DNA of 64,000 nucleotides from an uncultured Lachnospiraceae bacterium (GTDB lineage Bacteria > Bacillota > Clostridia > Lachnospirales > Lachnospiraceae): NCBI GenBank assembly GCA_947053345.1, contig CAMRSM010000006.1, positions 19,370 through 83,369 on the forward strand. The letters are read 5' to 3'. How positions within the stretch are numbered: the stretch's first letter is position 1; each line of letters starts with the position of its first letter. The notes beneath the pieces are model-generated. The model was not told where the DNA came from and made no database searches. It saw nothing but the letters and a program-made list of their open reading frames with translations. Shown here in pieces: positions 54,019 to 64,000 of this stretch. The position numbers and the translations under genes are program-made.

Positions 54019-55005
54019 TCACACCCCGTTCTTTTCATCCGGTTTCCCGTCCCCCGCACTCCGGTTCGTCTTTACATCGGATGCCACATAGATCGGACGG
54101 TTTTTCACTTCAAGATAAGTCTTCCCCAAATACTGCCCCAATATACCCATGCAAAATAACTGTATCCCGCTGACACCTAAGATCATGCAGGCGAGCGACG
54201 GCCAGCCTCCGATCGGATCGCCCCAAATTATTGTCTTCACCACAATATAAAGGATGGCAAAAAACGCGCCGATACAGAACAGGATACCAATCAGCGATAC
54301 GAGGGCAAGCGGTGCCGTCGAATAGCCGATGATCCCTTCCATCGAATATTTGAGCAGTTTCCACATCGACCATTTCGTCTGCCCCGCTGCGCGCTCCACG
54401 TTCTCGTACGGAATCCATTTTGTTTTAAAACCGACCCAGCTGAAAATCCCTTTCGTAAAGCGGTTGCGCTCGCTCATCTGTAAAACTGCGTCCACCATCG
54501 CGCGGCTCATCAGCCGATAATCCACCTCTCCCTCCACAACCTCGATCTGGCTGAGCTTCGCGAGCACCCGGTAAAAACTGCGGGATACAAAGGAGCGCAC
54601 CTTTGGTTCCCCGGTGCGCGACACCCTCCTTGCCGCCGCGCTGTCATAACCTTCTTTTGTCACCGCCTCAAACATCTGCACAAGCAGTTCCGGCGGGTGC
54701 TGCAGATCCGCGTCGATCACCGCCACAAAATCCCCGCTGGCGTGCTCGAGCCCCGCATACATCGCCGCCTCCTTGCCGAAATTGCGCGAGAACGAGACAA
54801 AGCACACCCGCGGATCCGCCTCCCGCAGCTGCCTCATCTTCTCGAGAGTGCCGTCCGACGAACCGTCGTTGACGAACATGATCTCAAACTCCGTAACCTC
54901 CTCCATCTGCTTTGCGACGCGGCACATCTCCTCATAAAAAAGCCCGATGACATCCTCCTCGTTGAAGCACGGGACAACCGCCGTAATTTTTTTCTTTTTA
55001 TCCAC
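54019..55005 (-). CDS. family 2 glycosyltransferase with two C-terminal membrane helices (GtrB/DPM1-like)
   Basis: 328 aa. Enzymes of this build move a sugar from a nucleotide to undecaprenyl phosphate. The GT2 domain has VVPCFNEEDVIGLFYEEM, MFVNDGSSDGTLEKM, SRNFGKEAAMYAGLEHASGD and VIDADLQHPPELL (DxD-type site). Two helices follow (ALVSLIGILFCIGAFFAILYIVV; LACMILGVSGIQLFCMGILGQYLG). The start is GTG 55005: GGAGG lies 6 nt upstream, whereas upstream ATGs have none. The lipid-linked sugar could decorate the polymer made by its neighbours. Confidence 0.9.
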   Translation of the reverse strand: MDKKKKITAVVPCFNEEDVIGLFYEEMCRVAKQMEEVTEFEIMFVNDGSSDGTLEKMRQLREADPRVCFVSFSRNFGKEAAMYAGLEHASGDFVAVIDADLQHPPELLVQMFEAVTKEGYDSAAARRVSRTGEPKVRSFVSRSFYRVLAKLSQIEVVEGEVDYRLMSRAMVDAVLQMSERNRFTKGIFSWVGFKTKWIPYENVERAAGQTKWSMWKLLKYSMEGIIGYSTAPLALVSLIGILFCIGAFFAILYIVVKTIIWGDPIGGWPSLACMILGVSGIQLFCMGILGQYLGKTYLEVKNRPIYVASDVKTNRSAGDGKPDEKNGV

Positions 55006-55065
55006 GCTGCACCTCCACACCGTCCGCTTATTTTCGTATTGATTCCATGCCATCCGGCGCAATCC

Positions 55066-56172
55066 CTATTTCTTCACGCCGAGCGCCTTTGTCAGAAAAG
55101 CAACGGATTCGGCGCGCAGTTCCTCGATCCGGCTCTTTAATTCCTTCGGGTTTTCAATCACAAATTGTTTCATATCCTTAAAATCGCGCGCCTCGTACAA
55201 AATATGGTTCTCAAGGCCGAGGGTCTTCAAAAGATCCACCGTCCGGCTTCCTGTCTGTGAATGCAGCATGGAGACAAACGGACGCTCGTAAATGATTGAA
55301 AATACTGTGCCGTGGAAGGAATTCGTGAGCACATATTCCGCCCGTTCCATCTCCCCCAAAAACTCTCCCGGCGTATGCGTGTAGAAGGATTCCAGCTCAT
55401 TGCGGAAAATCTTTCCGGGCTTGCGCTGGATCACGGGCAGCCCGGTCACCACGGAAAGGCTGTCCGCCAGCTGGATAAGCTTGCGGTTCGTCTCAATCAT
55501 ATAGACGAGGATATAGCGCTCCTGCCGCTTTGACTCCGCCTTGATCGGATCGTATTCCTCCCGCTCCAGCAAAAGCGTCGGGTCAAGCACGATGGCAGGC
55601 GGTTTTCCGACGGCCTCTTTCACCGCCCCCGCCGCGGACTGCTCCCGCACGGAAATTGCGGAAAAATGCTTTAAGGCACCCGCGTAAGCATCCCTGAACT
55701 GCGCCGGGAAGCGCTCCCTGCCGATGCTTGCGGCGTAGGAAATACGCCTGCTGCCTTTCTCCGCAAATTCCAGCAGGTACGCGGGGTCATACCCGCCCGT
55801 ATGGTCGGGATTCCACACCTGGTCGCTCCCGGTGATATAGCAGTCAAGCCCCGGCGGATTTTTCGCAAGCTCGCCGTAATCGGTATAATCTCCCGCAAAT
55901 TCAAAATGTTCTTTTAAAAACTTCTGATATTTCGAGAATTTTGTTTTCAGTTTCCGCCTGCGCCGGCGCACCTCTTTTTTCTTTAAATACTGCATGCGCT
56001 TCGCGGCGGTGTCAAGGCGGGGCACGACGTAGAGCCTGTCGATCACCCAAGGATGGTAATTGACGATGCAGGGCTGTACGCCAAGCTTTTGCAGCGCCTT
56101 TTGCAGCGCCCATGCCTGCAAGGTCGCGCCGTAATTGTGGGCGTTATGAAATGTAACCACTCCTGCTCTCAT
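55066..56172 (-). CDS. polysaccharide pyruvyl transferase family protein
   Basis: 368 aa. Family members add pyruvate ketals to sugars of exported polymers. Seen: VVTFHNAHNYGATLQAWALQKAL at the start, CYITGSDQVWNPDHTGGYDPAYLLEF, and LTNSFHGTVFSIIYERPF, the conserved SFHG region near the active site. A basic stretch (KKKEVRRRRRKLKTKFSKYQKFLK) occupies about 64-88. It overlaps the upstream gene by 4 nt. It could modify the wall polymer of this operon. Confidence 0.85.
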   Translation of the reverse strand: MRAGVVTFHNAHNYGATLQAWALQKALQKLGVQPCIVNYHPWVIDRLYVVPRLDTAAKRMQYLKKKEVRRRRRKLKTKFSKYQKFLKEHFEFAGDYTDYGELAKNPPGLDCYITGSDQVWNPDHTGGYDPAYLLEFAEKGSRRISYAASIGRERFPAQFRDAYAGALKHFSAISVREQSAAGAVKEAVGKPPAIVLDPTLLLEREEYDPIKAESKRQERYILVYMIETNRKLIQLADSLSVVTGLPVIQRKPGKIFRNELESFYTHTPGEFLGEMERAEYVLTNSFHGTVFSIIYERPFVSMLHSQTGSRTVDLLKTLGLENHILYEARDFKDMKQFVIENPKELKSRIEELRAESVAFLTKALGVKK

Positions 56173-59144
56173 TCTGCCACCCCTTCCAAATCTTCCAAAA
56201 TCTTATCAACTTCAAGCACCTTCGCCGATGTGATGATCCGCTTTACCTTTCCTTCCTCCAAGGCCGGACAGGTAAGTTTCTTTATTTCATCACTGCCGAC
56301 CACATAATCATACAGTTCCAGATGCCTGACCACATAGCTGACATTTTTCCGGTAATTTCGCTTTTTCCGGTACAAAATATCCTGATACGACAGGAAATTG
56401 TAAATCTTTGGCACATCAAAGCACCCGCAGATATGATGTATCAGACGGTCACGGTTGCTCAGGTTGACGAGATAATCCACGCGGATATTCCCGAAATACT
56501 TCTCCTTCTCAATCTGCGCCAGACGGTTGATCTGGCGGTCCGTCCACCGGCCAAAAAGATTGAAGCGGAACGCGAATATGCAGGCAATACGGCTTGGTAC
56601 TGTATAGTTCACGTCGAACATCAAAGGCAGGTAACCGATCTCTCGCTCCAACAGGGAGAGCTTTTTCGTCGCCGCCTTAACATTTTTCGCTTTTACGCAG
56701 TAAAAATAATTAAAATGTTCCCTGCCGAACGCATTCATGCGCTTGATGCGCTTCGTCGTGGCAGCGTCCTTCGCGAGGGCGTTGATCATAACAAGCACAT
56801 TCTTTTTGCCGTTGTCCCCCGCATCCTCAACCGCAAAATCCGGTGTCTTTCCCAAAAACAAAAATTCGCAAACCGAGAGCGCCGTATCCCTGTTATCATA
56901 CGGGCAGTAGGTCTTCCGGAAATTTTCGTACGATGCCGGCTCCTCGTCATTCATCTTCTCAATCAGCGCTTCCACGGTGTCCGCCTGCGGAAATTCAACC
57001 TTGTCAAGGTCAATGTACATACCGCGGTCACTCAAATATTCCGCGCGGTCGTACGTAAAGAGGATGATCTTCCTGCCGGAGACCGCGTAATCAAACATAA
57101 TACTGGAGTAATCCGTCACCAAAAGATCGGTCGCGTTCAGGAAGTCATAAGTCTCGTACTCCTCCGGGAACGGGCGGATATGCTCAAAATCGTCATAATT
57201 CAGGCCTTCCTTCACATATGGGTGGAGCTTGACGAAAAGCACCTGGTTGTCCTCCAATGCCGCGTCAATGTCGTAGAGATAATTCCCGATCTCCTCAATC
57301 TGTTTTTTGTTCTCCTTTTTGCTTAAGAGCCCGCGCCAAGTCGGCATGTACGCCATCACCTGCATGCCCGAAAGCGAAAGTTTCTCGCGGATGAACTCCC
57401 TGCGCCCTTCCTCAAAGAACGCAGAATTGCGCGGATAGCCCGACAGCAGGATCTTTCCCTGATATAGCTGCCGGATCATATAGTCATCCAGGAAAATGTC
57501 CCTTGAAAATTCATTCTGGTAGAGCAGGTAGTCCGCGATCATAAAATTGCGCTGGACATTGCCGAGGGCGTACTCCCGCTGCGGGACAATGCGCCCCATC
57601 GCCTTGAGCGGCGTGCCGTGCCACGTATTTAAATAAACCTGTCCCTCCCGCTTGATATAATAACTTGCAAGGCTTGTATCCGTGACCAGATATTTTGCCG
57701 TTGCGAGCAGCTTTAAATAATCCGTCGAATTATATACGATGAAACGGACAAAATCAACCCCATAAGTAAGAAGCCTCTCCTGCCAGACATCAATCAGATC
57801 CTCACGGAGTGTAAGGTAAACCTCGAATTTGCGGAAATCCTCCCCACGCATTGCCAGCAGCATGCGGAAAATATTGCCAGCCACATCATCGCCGTGCTTC
57901 GACTCAAAAAACACCTGGTTCACCGAAACCGGAAGCTTCCGGTAATATTTTGTGTACTCCACGTCGCGCGGCATCGAAAAAAGCTTTAGCAGACTGCTGC
58001 GCTCCTTTAAATAGCGCAGTTTGTGCTTCCGCTTTAAGAAAATATCCCAGTTTTTCTTCTTTTTTGTAAAATAACGCCGTATGCGGATGCTTGCACGCAA
58101 TATCTTTAACGGCATTTTTTCCCGGATCCAGAGAAGGCGCAGCATCTTCCCCTTACTGCGGTAGAGCGGGAGCATTTTTTTGCTGCGGTCGGAGGCGGAG
58201 TATTTTAGGTAGCGGTTCTGCTGCCAGCCCGGAAAATTCTTCTCCAGATAATCCATCGCCGCGATGACAAGCTTTCTCTTCAAATCAAGCATCCCTCGGT
58301 TTTCAAGCGCCTGCCTGCGGTTGTTGTCAAAAATCAGATTCAGGCGCACGAGCAGATGGCGCACGCAGATATACTCGACCTCCTCGTAAAATTCCGTGAA
58401 ATGCCCGTTCGCCTTTAGGCTGTCCACCATCATCGAGAGTGCCGGGATGATATCGAGCGTATGCTCGTTTAAGGAATTTAAAAAGCTTGTCGTCGATGCC
58501 CTGCGGTAGTTATAAAGGCGCTTTTTGACCACCCCGATGCGCTCGGCATCGCAGATGACAGGGTACATGATCGCGAGATCCTCAAAGCGCAGTCCCTGCG
58601 GGAACGGGTATTTCGCGATCAGCTCCCGCCGGTAAAGCTTGTCCCACGGGAAGGGCGAAATATGGATCAGCTCGAATTTGTTCTCGTGCACGTTAAAATC
58701 GCTCTCGTAGCTGATGTTGTACGATTTGCTCTTCGTGCGGATCAACTTTTTCGTCAGCGTCTTCTCCCGCACATCATAATACTTGCACACCACGATATCA
58801 TCCCCGCCCTCGACGGCTTTCCCGTACAAAAGCTCACAGGCAGAGGCGGAGGCGATAAAATCATCACTGTCCACAAAAAGGATATACTCCCCGGCGGCCT
58901 TTGACACCCCGAAATTCCTCGCGTGGCTTACTCCTTGGTTCTCTATATGGTAAACATGCAGTATCTCCGGATACCGCTCCTCATATTCTTTTAAAATCTG
59001 CACCGACCCGTCTGTGCTCCCGTCATCGACCGCGATGACCTCGATTTCTTTTAGCGTCTGGGTACAGACACTGTCAAGGCACTGGCGCAAATAATTTTCT
59101 ACATTATATATCGGTATGACAATACTGACCTTTATATCCGACAC
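56169..59144 (-). CDS. fused family 2 glycosyltransferase / CDP-glycerol glycerophosphotransferase
   Basis: 991 aa in three parts. Residues about 5-330 are a GT2 glycosyltransferase (VSIVIPIYNVENYLRQCLDS, VIAVDDGSTDGSVQIL, VDSDDFI). Residues about 400-775 are a TagF-like polymerase with YLNTWHGTPLKAMGRIVPQ (near 515), MAYMPTWRGLLSKKEN, FVKLHPYVKE and VTDYSSIMFDYAVSGRK. The last 215 residues form a separate globular region not recognised, with several basic and aromatic stretches. The start is GTG 59144, with GGAGG 8 nt upstream. First gene of the wall-polymer operon. Confidence 0.9.
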   Translation of the reverse strand: MSDIKVSIVIPIYNVENYLRQCLDSVCTQTLKEIEVIAVDDGSTDGSVQILKEYEERYPEILHVYHIENQGVSHARNFGVSKAAGEYILFVDSDDFIASASACELLYGKAVEGGDDIVVCKYYDVREKTLTKKLIRTKSKSYNISYESDFNVHENKFELIHISPFPWDKLYRRELIAKYPFPQGLRFEDLAIMYPVICDAERIGVVKKRLYNYRRASTTSFLNSLNEHTLDIIPALSMMVDSLKANGHFTEFYEEVEYICVRHLLVRLNLIFDNNRRQALENRGMLDLKRKLVIAAMDYLEKNFPGWQQNRYLKYSASDRSKKMLPLYRSKGKMLRLLWIREKMPLKILRASIRIRRYFTKKKKNWDIFLKRKHKLRYLKERSSLLKLFSMPRDVEYTKYYRKLPVSVNQVFFESKHGDDVAGNIFRMLLAMRGEDFRKFEVYLTLREDLIDVWQERLLTYGVDFVRFIVYNSTDYLKLLATAKYLVTDTSLASYYIKREGQVYLNTWHGTPLKAMGRIVPQREYALGNVQRNFMIADYLLYQNEFSRDIFLDDYMIRQLYQGKILLSGYPRNSAFFEEGRREFIREKLSLSGMQVMAYMPTWRGLLSKKENKKQIEEIGNYLYDIDAALEDNQVLFVKLHPYVKEGLNYDDFEHIRPFPEEYETYDFLNATDLLVTDYSSIMFDYAVSGRKIILFTYDRAEYLSDRGMYIDLDKVEFPQADTVEALIEKMNDEEPASYENFRKTYCPYDNRDTALSVCEFLFLGKTPDFAVEDAGDNGKKNVLVMINALAKDAATTKRIKRMNAFGREHFNYFYCVKAKNVKAATKKLSLLEREIGYLPLMFDVNYTVPSRIACIFAFRFNLFGRWTDRQINRLAQIEKEKYFGNIRVDYLVNLSNRDRLIHHICGCFDVPKIYNFLSYQDILYRKKRNYRKNVSYVVRHLELYDYVVGSDEIKKLTCPALEEGKVKRIITSAKVLEVDKILEDLEGVAE

Positions 59145-59215
59145 AACCCTTACCTCCCGGTCTTACAAAAGCAAAAATACTTTCCTATGATTGGAATTTA
59201 ACCTTAATTTTGTTA

Positions 59216-59244
59216 ATTATACCCCACTTTCTTTCCACAAGCAA
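59216..59244 (-). promoter_or_regulatory. promoter of the wall-polymer operon
   Basis: Minus strand: -35 TTGCTT (59244-59239), 17-nt spacer, -10 TATAAT (59221-59216). About 70 nt before the GTG start of the first gene. Confidence 0.7.
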
Positions 59245-59291
59245 GATTTTCCTTTGCAAACGAACAAATTTTCGATTTTTATGTTTTTTGA

Positions 59292-59321
59292 TTGCGAAAC
59301 CGCAGGGTGATGTGCTATACT
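59292..59321 (+). promoter_or_regulatory. promoter of the topoisomerase operon
   Basis: -35 TTGCGA (59292-59297), 18-nt spacer, -10 TATACT (59316-59321). It gives a leader of about 120 nt before the B-subunit gene. The 306-nt divergent gap holds no gene. Confidence 0.65.
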
Positions 59322-59450
59322 ACTACCTGTCCGGTTTTTGGAACCCCGCATCCGTCAGCCGAGCCAGCACACATCTGCCGGATCGGCATTACCGCACGGA
59401 CGGCGAAAACAGAAAAGCAACCAAGATATTCTTAAAAAGTGAGGAGCGCT

Positions 59451-61379
59451 ATGGAACAGTATAACGGCAGCCAGATCGTGGTCTTAGAGGGGCTTGAGGC
59501 GGTGCGCAAACGCCCGGGCATGTACATCGGGAGCACCGGCACAAGGGGGCTGCACCATCTGATCTGGGAGATTTTAGATAACGGTATCGACGAGCATTTG
59601 GCAGGCTTCTGCAAACAGATTGACATTGTGATGAAAAAAGACGGCGGCATTTCCATCACCGACCACGGGCGCGGTGTGCCGACCGACATCCATCCGACCA
59701 AGCATATCCCGACGGCGCGTGTCGTCTACACAATCCTGCACGCGGGCGGCAAATTCAGCAATTCCGTCTATAAAGTATCCGGCGGCCTGCACGGCGTGGG
59801 GGCTTCGGTCGTCAACGCCCTCTCCTCCCACATGATCGTCGAGATCAAACGCGAGGGAAAAATCTATCGCGATGAATATAAAGACGGCGGCTGCCCGGTG
59901 ACCGAGCTTGCGGACGGGCTGCTGCCCGTGGTCGGAAAATGCAGCAAATCCGACACCGGGACGCGCGTCACCTTCTACCCGGACGACACGATCTTTGAGA
60001 CCGTGGAGTTCAAGGAGGAGACGATCTGCAAGCGCCTGAAAGAAGTCGCCTACCTGAACAAGGGTTTAAAACTTGTATTTACGAACGAACACACCGGCAT
60101 GCAAAAAACCTATGAGGAAGCACTCGGCATCAAAAGCTTTGTCTCATATTTAAACCGTGAAGCATCCGTGCTTCACCCGGAACCAATCTACATCGAGGGA
60201 ACCAGCGGGGACATTGAGGTGGAGGTCGCCTTCCAGTACACGGACAATTTCACCGAACAAATCAATTCCTACTGCAACCGTATCAATGTCGTGGACGGCG
60301 GCACGCTCGTAACCGGCTTTAAGACAGCGCTCACGCGCGTGATGAACCAGTACGCGAGGGAACTTGGCTACCTGAAAGAGAAGGACGAGAACTTAGACGG
60401 GCGCGATATCCGCAACGGCATCGTCGCCATCATCTCCATCAAACACCCTGACCCGCAGTTTGAGGGGCAGACAAAGACAAAGCTCGGCAACACGGACGCG
60501 AAAGCCGCCGTGGACGATGTGTTTGCGACCGAGGTGACGCGCTGCCTTGACAAAAATATAGAAACCTTAAAAGCCATCCTCGACAATTCCATGCGCTCCT
60601 ACAGCGCGAGGAAGGCGGGGGACAAGGCGCGCAACGCAGTGTTAAAACAGTTAAACGATGTCGACACCCGCAGCAAACTCGCCTCCTGTTCCTCCAAAAA
60701 GCCGGAGGAATGCGAGGTATACATCGTCGAGGGCGACTCGGCGGGCGGCACGGTAAAGACCGCACGCAACCGCAAGACCCAGGCGGTGCTCCCACTGCGC
60801 GGCAAGATTTTAAATGTCGAGAAGGCGACGCTCGACAAAATTTTAGTCAACAATGAAATCAAAACGATGATCGCCTCGTTCGGCTGCGGGATCGGCGACG
60901 ATTTCGACATCACAAAACTGCGCTACGACAAGATCATCATCCTCACCGATGCCGATGTGGACGGCGCACATATCAGCACGCTGCTGCTCACCTTCTTCTA
61001 CCGCTTCATGCCGGAACTGATCACAAACGGCAAGGTGTACCGCGGTATGCCGCCGCTTTATAAAGTAGAGTTCGAGGGCAGCGAAAAAGGCAAAAAAAAG
61101 AAGCAGTCCCGCTATCTTTTCGATGATTTTGAGCTGGAAAAATTCCGCAAGGAGGGAAAGAAAATCCTCTCACTGCAGCGGTACAAAGGCCTCGGAGAGA
61201 TGGACGCGAGCCAGCTCTGGGAGACAACCTTGAACCCGGAAACCCGGATTTTGGCACAAGTCTCTCTCTCGGACACCGTGGAGGCGGACGAGGTTACAAC
61301 ACTTCTGATGGGCAGCAATGTACCGCCGAGACGTGCGTTTATCGTCGAGGAAGCAAAGTACGCAAAGTTAGATCTATAA
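59451..61379 (+). CDS. parE: type IIA topoisomerase subunit B (topoisomerase IV ParE-like or second GyrB)
   Basis: 642 aa ATPase subunit of a tetrameric enzyme that passes DNA duplexes. GHKL ATPase motifs: [35 protein letters not shown] (most homologues have NSIDEA), [42 protein letters not shown]. The transducer and TOPRIM parts show [31 protein letters not shown] and [27 protein letters not shown], then [18 protein letters not shown] and [24 protein letters not shown] precedes the ATG. Gyrase and topoisomerase IV types cannot be told apart with certainty here. Confidence 0.88.
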   Translation: MEQYNGSQIVVLEGLEAVRKRPGMYIGSTGTRGLHHLIWEILDNGIDEHLAGFCKQIDIVMKKDGGISITDHGRGVPTDIHPTKHIPTARVVYTILHAGGKFSNSVYKVSGGLHGVGASVVNALSSHMIVEIKREGKIYRDEYKDGGCPVTELADGLLPVVGKCSKSDTGTRVTFYPDDTIFETVEFKEETICKRLKEVAYLNKGLKLVFTNEHTGMQKTYEEALGIKSFVSYLNREASVLHPEPIYIEGTSGDIEVEVAFQYTDNFTEQINSYCNRINVVDGGTLVTGFKTALTRVMNQYARELGYLKEKDENLDGRDIRNGIVAIISIKHPDPQFEGQTKTKLGNTDAKAAVDDVFATEVTRCLDKNIETLKAILDNSMRSYSARKAGDKARNAVLKQLNDVDTRSKLASCSSKKPEECEVYIVEGDSAGGTVKTARNRKTQAVLPLRGKILNVEKATLDKILVNNEIKTMIASFGCGIGDDFDITKLRYDKIIILTDADVDGAHISTLLLTFFYRFMPELITNGKVYRGMPPLYKVEFEGSEKGKKKKQSRYLFDDFELEKFRKEGKKILSLQRYKGLGEMDASQLWETTLNPETRILAQVSLSDTVEADEVTTLLMGSNVPPRRAFIVEEAKYAKLDL

Positions 61380-61527
61380 AACCAGGGCTTATCGAAAACC
61401 GCTTTCATCCAAACGGGAACGAACCTGCAAATGCACGGTTTATGGGAAATTTGTGCCGGAGATGGAAGAAAGCTTTGCACGGGCAGGCAAGCCTATCTGA
61501 AATTATGAAATGAAACAGGAGGATCAT

Positions 61528-61842
61528 ATGGAAACCATCATCATAAAACTGGACTCCAGAAAAATGAAAAACCCCGATTTGGACATCCGGTATCTTTTGC
61601 CGGATGCGATAGAAAAATATACGGACAACAAAGTCTGCAACAACGGCTATGATTACATTAGCGACACGGAGATCGGCATCTGGCTCGAAACACAGGACGC
61701 AAAAGGCAGCTTAGACCTTATCCTTAAGCTCCTGAAAAAAGAGGAATTTTGTCAAAACGACCTTTCCGAGACCGCGGAAATCTACATTTCCTCTGCCGAA
61801 ACCGCAGAGTTTGAAAAATGCGAGAAAGTATATCCCGCTTAA
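61528..61842 (+). CDS. small protein encoded between the topoisomerase subunits, unknown
   Basis: 104 aa, soluble, mixed alpha/beta by appearance, no recognised family. It opens METIIIKLDSRKMKNPDLDIRYLLPDAIEKYT and contains YDYISDTEIGIWLETQ and a C-terminal acidic region (ETAEIYISSAETAEFEKCEKV). The ribosome site AGGAGG sits 5 nt before ATG 61528, stronger than for an upstream ATG. It lies 148 nt after subunit B and 42 nt before subunit A, on the same strand, so it is probably cotranscribed. A link to topoisomerase activity is only suggested by position. Confidence 0.7.
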   Translation: METIIIKLDSRKMKNPDLDIRYLLPDAIEKYTDNKVCNNGYDYISDTEIGIWLETQDAKGSLDLILKLLKKEEFCQNDLSETAEIYISSAETAEFEKCEKVYPA

Positions 61843-61884
61843 CGCAATATCATATGCCGCCCATGCGGCAGAATGGGGGAAACC

Positions 61885-64000
61885 ATGAAAACAGATAATA
61901 TCATCCAGCTTGATTTTTCGGAGGAGATGAAAACATCCTACCGCAACTATGCGATGAATGTCATCATCGACCGCGCGCTGCCAGACGTGAGGGATGGCTT
62001 GAAACCGGTGCAGCGCCGCATCCTCTACTCCATGACCGAACTTGGGCTTGACCCGAAAAAGCCCCACCGGAAAAGCGCCCGCATCGTCGGCGACACGATG
62101 GGTAAATACCACCCGCACGGCGATTCTTCGATCTACGAGGCACTGGTGCATATGGCGGAAGAGTTTTCCATGCAGATCCCGCTTGTGGACGGGCACGGCA
62201 ATTTCGGCTCTATCGACGGAGACCCGCCCGCGGCAATGCGTTACACGGAGGCGCGCCTGTCGGAGGGCGCAATGGCGCTGCTTGATAACCTCGACAAAAA
62301 CCTAGTCGCGTTCATGCCAAACTTCGACGACAGTGAGAAAGAGCCAAAAGTCCTGCCGGCGATGCTGCCAAACCTTTTGATCAACGGGACGACGGGCATC
62401 GCAGTCGGCATGGCAACCAACATGCCGCCGCACAATCCTTCCGAAGTCATCAATGCCGTCATTGCCTATATGGACAACCCGGATATCACGGTCGCCGAGT
62501 TGATGGAGCATGTGCCGGGACCGGATTTCCCGACAGGAGGCACGATCGTCAACGGCAATGAGCTGTCCGGTATCTATGAGACCGGGGAGGGTAAAATAAA
62601 GATCCGCTCCAACACCGAAATCGAGCCGTCCGACGGCGGGCGTAAAAACATTGTGATCACCGAAATCCCGTTTTCTTCCGCCGGGAATAAAACAAAACTT
62701 GTCGAGAGCCTCGTCACCCTGATGAAGGACAAGGTGTTTGATGAGATTTACGATGTGCGCGACGAGTCCTCCGCTGATGTGCGCATCGTGATCGAAGTCA
62801 AAAAAGACCGCGACATCAGAAATCTTTTAAACGGGCTGTACAAAAAAAGTCCGATGGAAGATACCTACGGCGTAAATATGCTCGCCATCAAGGACAACCA
62901 GCCCGTCCTGTTTACTTTAAAGACACTGATTGCCGAGTTCGTCCTCTTCCAGGAAGAGCTATATACCCGCCAGTACGAGCATCTCCTTGACAAAGCAGAG
63001 AAACGGCAGGAAATCGTAAACGGACTGGTCCGCGCGGTCGATCTCATTGACCTGATCATCGAGATCCTGCGCGGCTCCACATCGGTCTCCCAGGCAAAAG
63101 CCTGCCTGATGCGCGGGGATACGACAGACATCAACTTTAAATCCAAGACCTCGGCAAAAACCGCCGCAACCCTCGACTTTACCGAACGTCAGGCTGACGC
63201 AATCCTCGCCATGCAGCTGTCAAAACTCATCGGCCTGGAACTTTTGAAACTACATGAGGAGAATGAGGAACTGTCAAAACAGATCGGAGAATATAACGAC
63301 ATCCTCGGAAATAAAAAATCGCTGTACAAAGTCATTAAAAACAACCTGAAAAATTATAAAAAGCAGTTTAACACAGGGCGGCGCACCAAAATCACCCACG
63401 CGGAGACCGCGAGCTATGTAGAGGAAGTCCGCATCGAAGATATTTATGTGTTGGTCGACCGCTTCGGTTACACCAAATGTGTCGATGCCGCGACCTACTC
63501 CCGCACGACGGAAGAAAGCCTCAAAGAATTTGTCCATATCATACGCATGAAGAACAATGACAGGCTCTGCCTGTTCACGCGCGAGGGCAATATGTACCAG
63601 GTAAAGGCTTCTGCCATCCCGCGCTGCCGCATCCGCGACAAGGGCACACTCATCCACAATCTCTGCAAGCTGGACAAGGAGACCGTGCTGACCTACCTCT
63701 CTTTTGAGGAGCTTTTTGAGTCGCAGTTATTCTTCGCTACAAAGCACGGATACGTCAAGCTCGTATCTGGCATCGAGTATGAGACGAACCGCTCCGTGAT
63801 CGCCTCGACAAAACTGGAGGAGGGCGATGAGGTCGTCTGCGTCACGCCCCTGTCCGCCGCACAGACCGTCGAGGGCGGCATGAAAGTCATCCTGCTCACA
63901 CACGGCGGGCTCTCTCTCGGCTTTGAGCTCTCCGAAGTCCCGGAGTTCAAAAAGACAGGGCGCGGAGTCAAGGGCATCACACTGGAAAATACGGATGCTG
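61885..64000 (+). CDS. parC: type IIA topoisomerase subunit A (ParC-like or second GyrA; partial)
   Basis: 705 N-terminal residues; the C-terminus runs off the window. DNA-cleaving subunit: [59 protein letters not shown] (the quinolone-determining region, with Ser and Glu at the key places as in sensitive enzymes) and [11 protein letters not shown] with the active-site Tyr. A coiled coil and the start of the beta-pinwheel follow ([28 protein letters not shown] at the edge). GGGGGA lies 4 nt before the ATG, after a GCCGC-CCAT-GCGGC hairpin. A gyrase-type QRRGGKG box is not seen in the part present. Confidence 0.9.
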   Translation, partial: MKTDNIIQLDFSEEMKTSYRNYAMNVIIDRALPDVRDGLKPVQRRILYSMTELGLDPKKPHRKSARIVGDTMGKYHPHGDSSIYEALVHMAEEFSMQIPLVDGHGNFGSIDGDPPAAMRYTEARLSEGAMALLDNLDKNLVAFMPNFDDSEKEPKVLPAMLPNLLINGTTGIAVGMATNMPPHNPSEVINAVIAYMDNPDITVAELMEHVPGPDFPTGGTIVNGNELSGIYETGEGKIKIRSNTEIEPSDGGRKNIVITEIPFSSAGNKTKLVESLVTLMKDKVFDEIYDVRDESSADVRIVIEVKKDRDIRNLLNGLYKKSPMEDTYGVNMLAIKDNQPVLFTLKTLIAEFVLFQEELYTRQYEHLLDKAEKRQEIVNGLVRAVDLIDLIIEILRGSTSVSQAKACLMRGDTTDINFKSKTSAKTAATLDFTERQADAILAMQLSKLIGLELLKLHEENEELSKQIGEYNDILGNKKSLYKVIKNNLKNYKKQFNTGRRTKITHAETASYVEEVRIEDIYVLVDRFGYTKCVDAATYSRTTEESLKEFVHIIRMKNNDRLCLFTREGNMYQVKASAIPRCRIRDKGTLIHNLCKLDKETVLTYLSFEELFESQLFFATKHGYVKLVSGIEYETNRSVIASTKLEEGDEVVCVTPLSAAQTVEGGMKVILLTHGGLSLGFELSEVPEFKKTGRGVKGITLENTDA

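Noticed and set aside
56322..57326. 334-codon plus-strand open frame
   Set aside because: It lies wholly opposite the 991-aa glycosyltransferase/polymerase gene, which has clear motifs. The reverse frame is a codon-bias shadow.

Overview
The window reads as a chromosomal segment of a motile, endospore-forming member of the Clostridia, most likely Lachnospiraceae. The reasons are the mix of spoVA genes, a GerA-type germinant receptor subunit, sigma-H and a SleB-like hydrolase, a late flagellar operon with fliW-csrA, strong GGAGG ribosome-binding sites, TTGACA/TATAAT-type promoters and medium GC (about half by eye). Genus cannot be set from sequence alone. No phage, transposase, CRISPR array or rRNA was seen. 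Only one coding gene, a small acetyltransferase at 8258-8785, looks clearly foreign in base composition.

Layout. 1-6.6 kb: carAB (carB runs off the left edge), a divergent SpoIID-like/peptidoglycan-binding protein, an FNT transporter and mutY. 6.7-14.4 kb: an unknown lipoprotein pair, the acetyltransferase, enolase, an M32 carboxypeptidase, a zinc-ribbon MscL and argH. 14.6-22 kb: DUF6062, DUF2225, glnS, a SleB-like hydrolase, DUF3810 and pepF. 22-26.6 kb: a structured tandem repeat, tRNA-Thr, the ispF-mrnC-rlmB-sigH cluster, a large compound inverted repeat and a tRNA-Val/tRNA-Met operon. 26.7-30.8 kb: an uncharacterised set made of a transglutaminase coupled to a membrane-anchored double solute-binding-type protein, plus a small basic protein. 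30.9-32.9 kb: the nucleoside-salvage operon deoD-deoC-cdd. 33-38.4 kb: the spore-germination genes gerA(spoVAF-like) and spoVAA-AB-AC, with a MATE exporter inverted between them and no spoVAD/spoVAE. 38.6-50.7 kb: a secreted repeat protein, then the late flagellar genes (flgM, flgN, two flgK, flgL, fliW, csrA, flaG, fliD, fliS, fliT-like) with two sigma-28 promoters. 50.9-59.1 kb: a six-gene, mostly overlapping operon for a glycerol-phosphate-type wall polymer that ends in a lysA-like gene. 59.4-64 kb: type IIA topoisomerase B and A subunits with an unknown small gene between them.

How the genes work together. The flagellar block holds the filament-assembly stage: junction and cap proteins, their chaperones, the anti-sigma factor FlgM, and the FliW/CsrA control pair. 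The wall-polymer operon supplies CDP-glycerol (TagD), two TagB/TagF-type polymerase-like enzymes, a lipid-type glycosyltransferase and a pyruvyltransferase; the LysA homologue at its end links it to diaminopimelate/lysine. The spoVA and GerA proteins act in dipicolinic-acid movement and germinant sensing.

The most unusual items are non-coding: a 111-113 bp tandem repeat at 22088-22354 with compensating arm changes, a 137-bp compound inverted repeat at 26013-26149, and a recurring hairpin-plus-GGCAGAA ribosome-binding leader in front of several unrelated genes. Among proteins, the double solute-binding/transglutaminase pair, the small gene inside the topoisomerase operon and Cys-bearing tails on MscL, Mini-III and IspF stand out.
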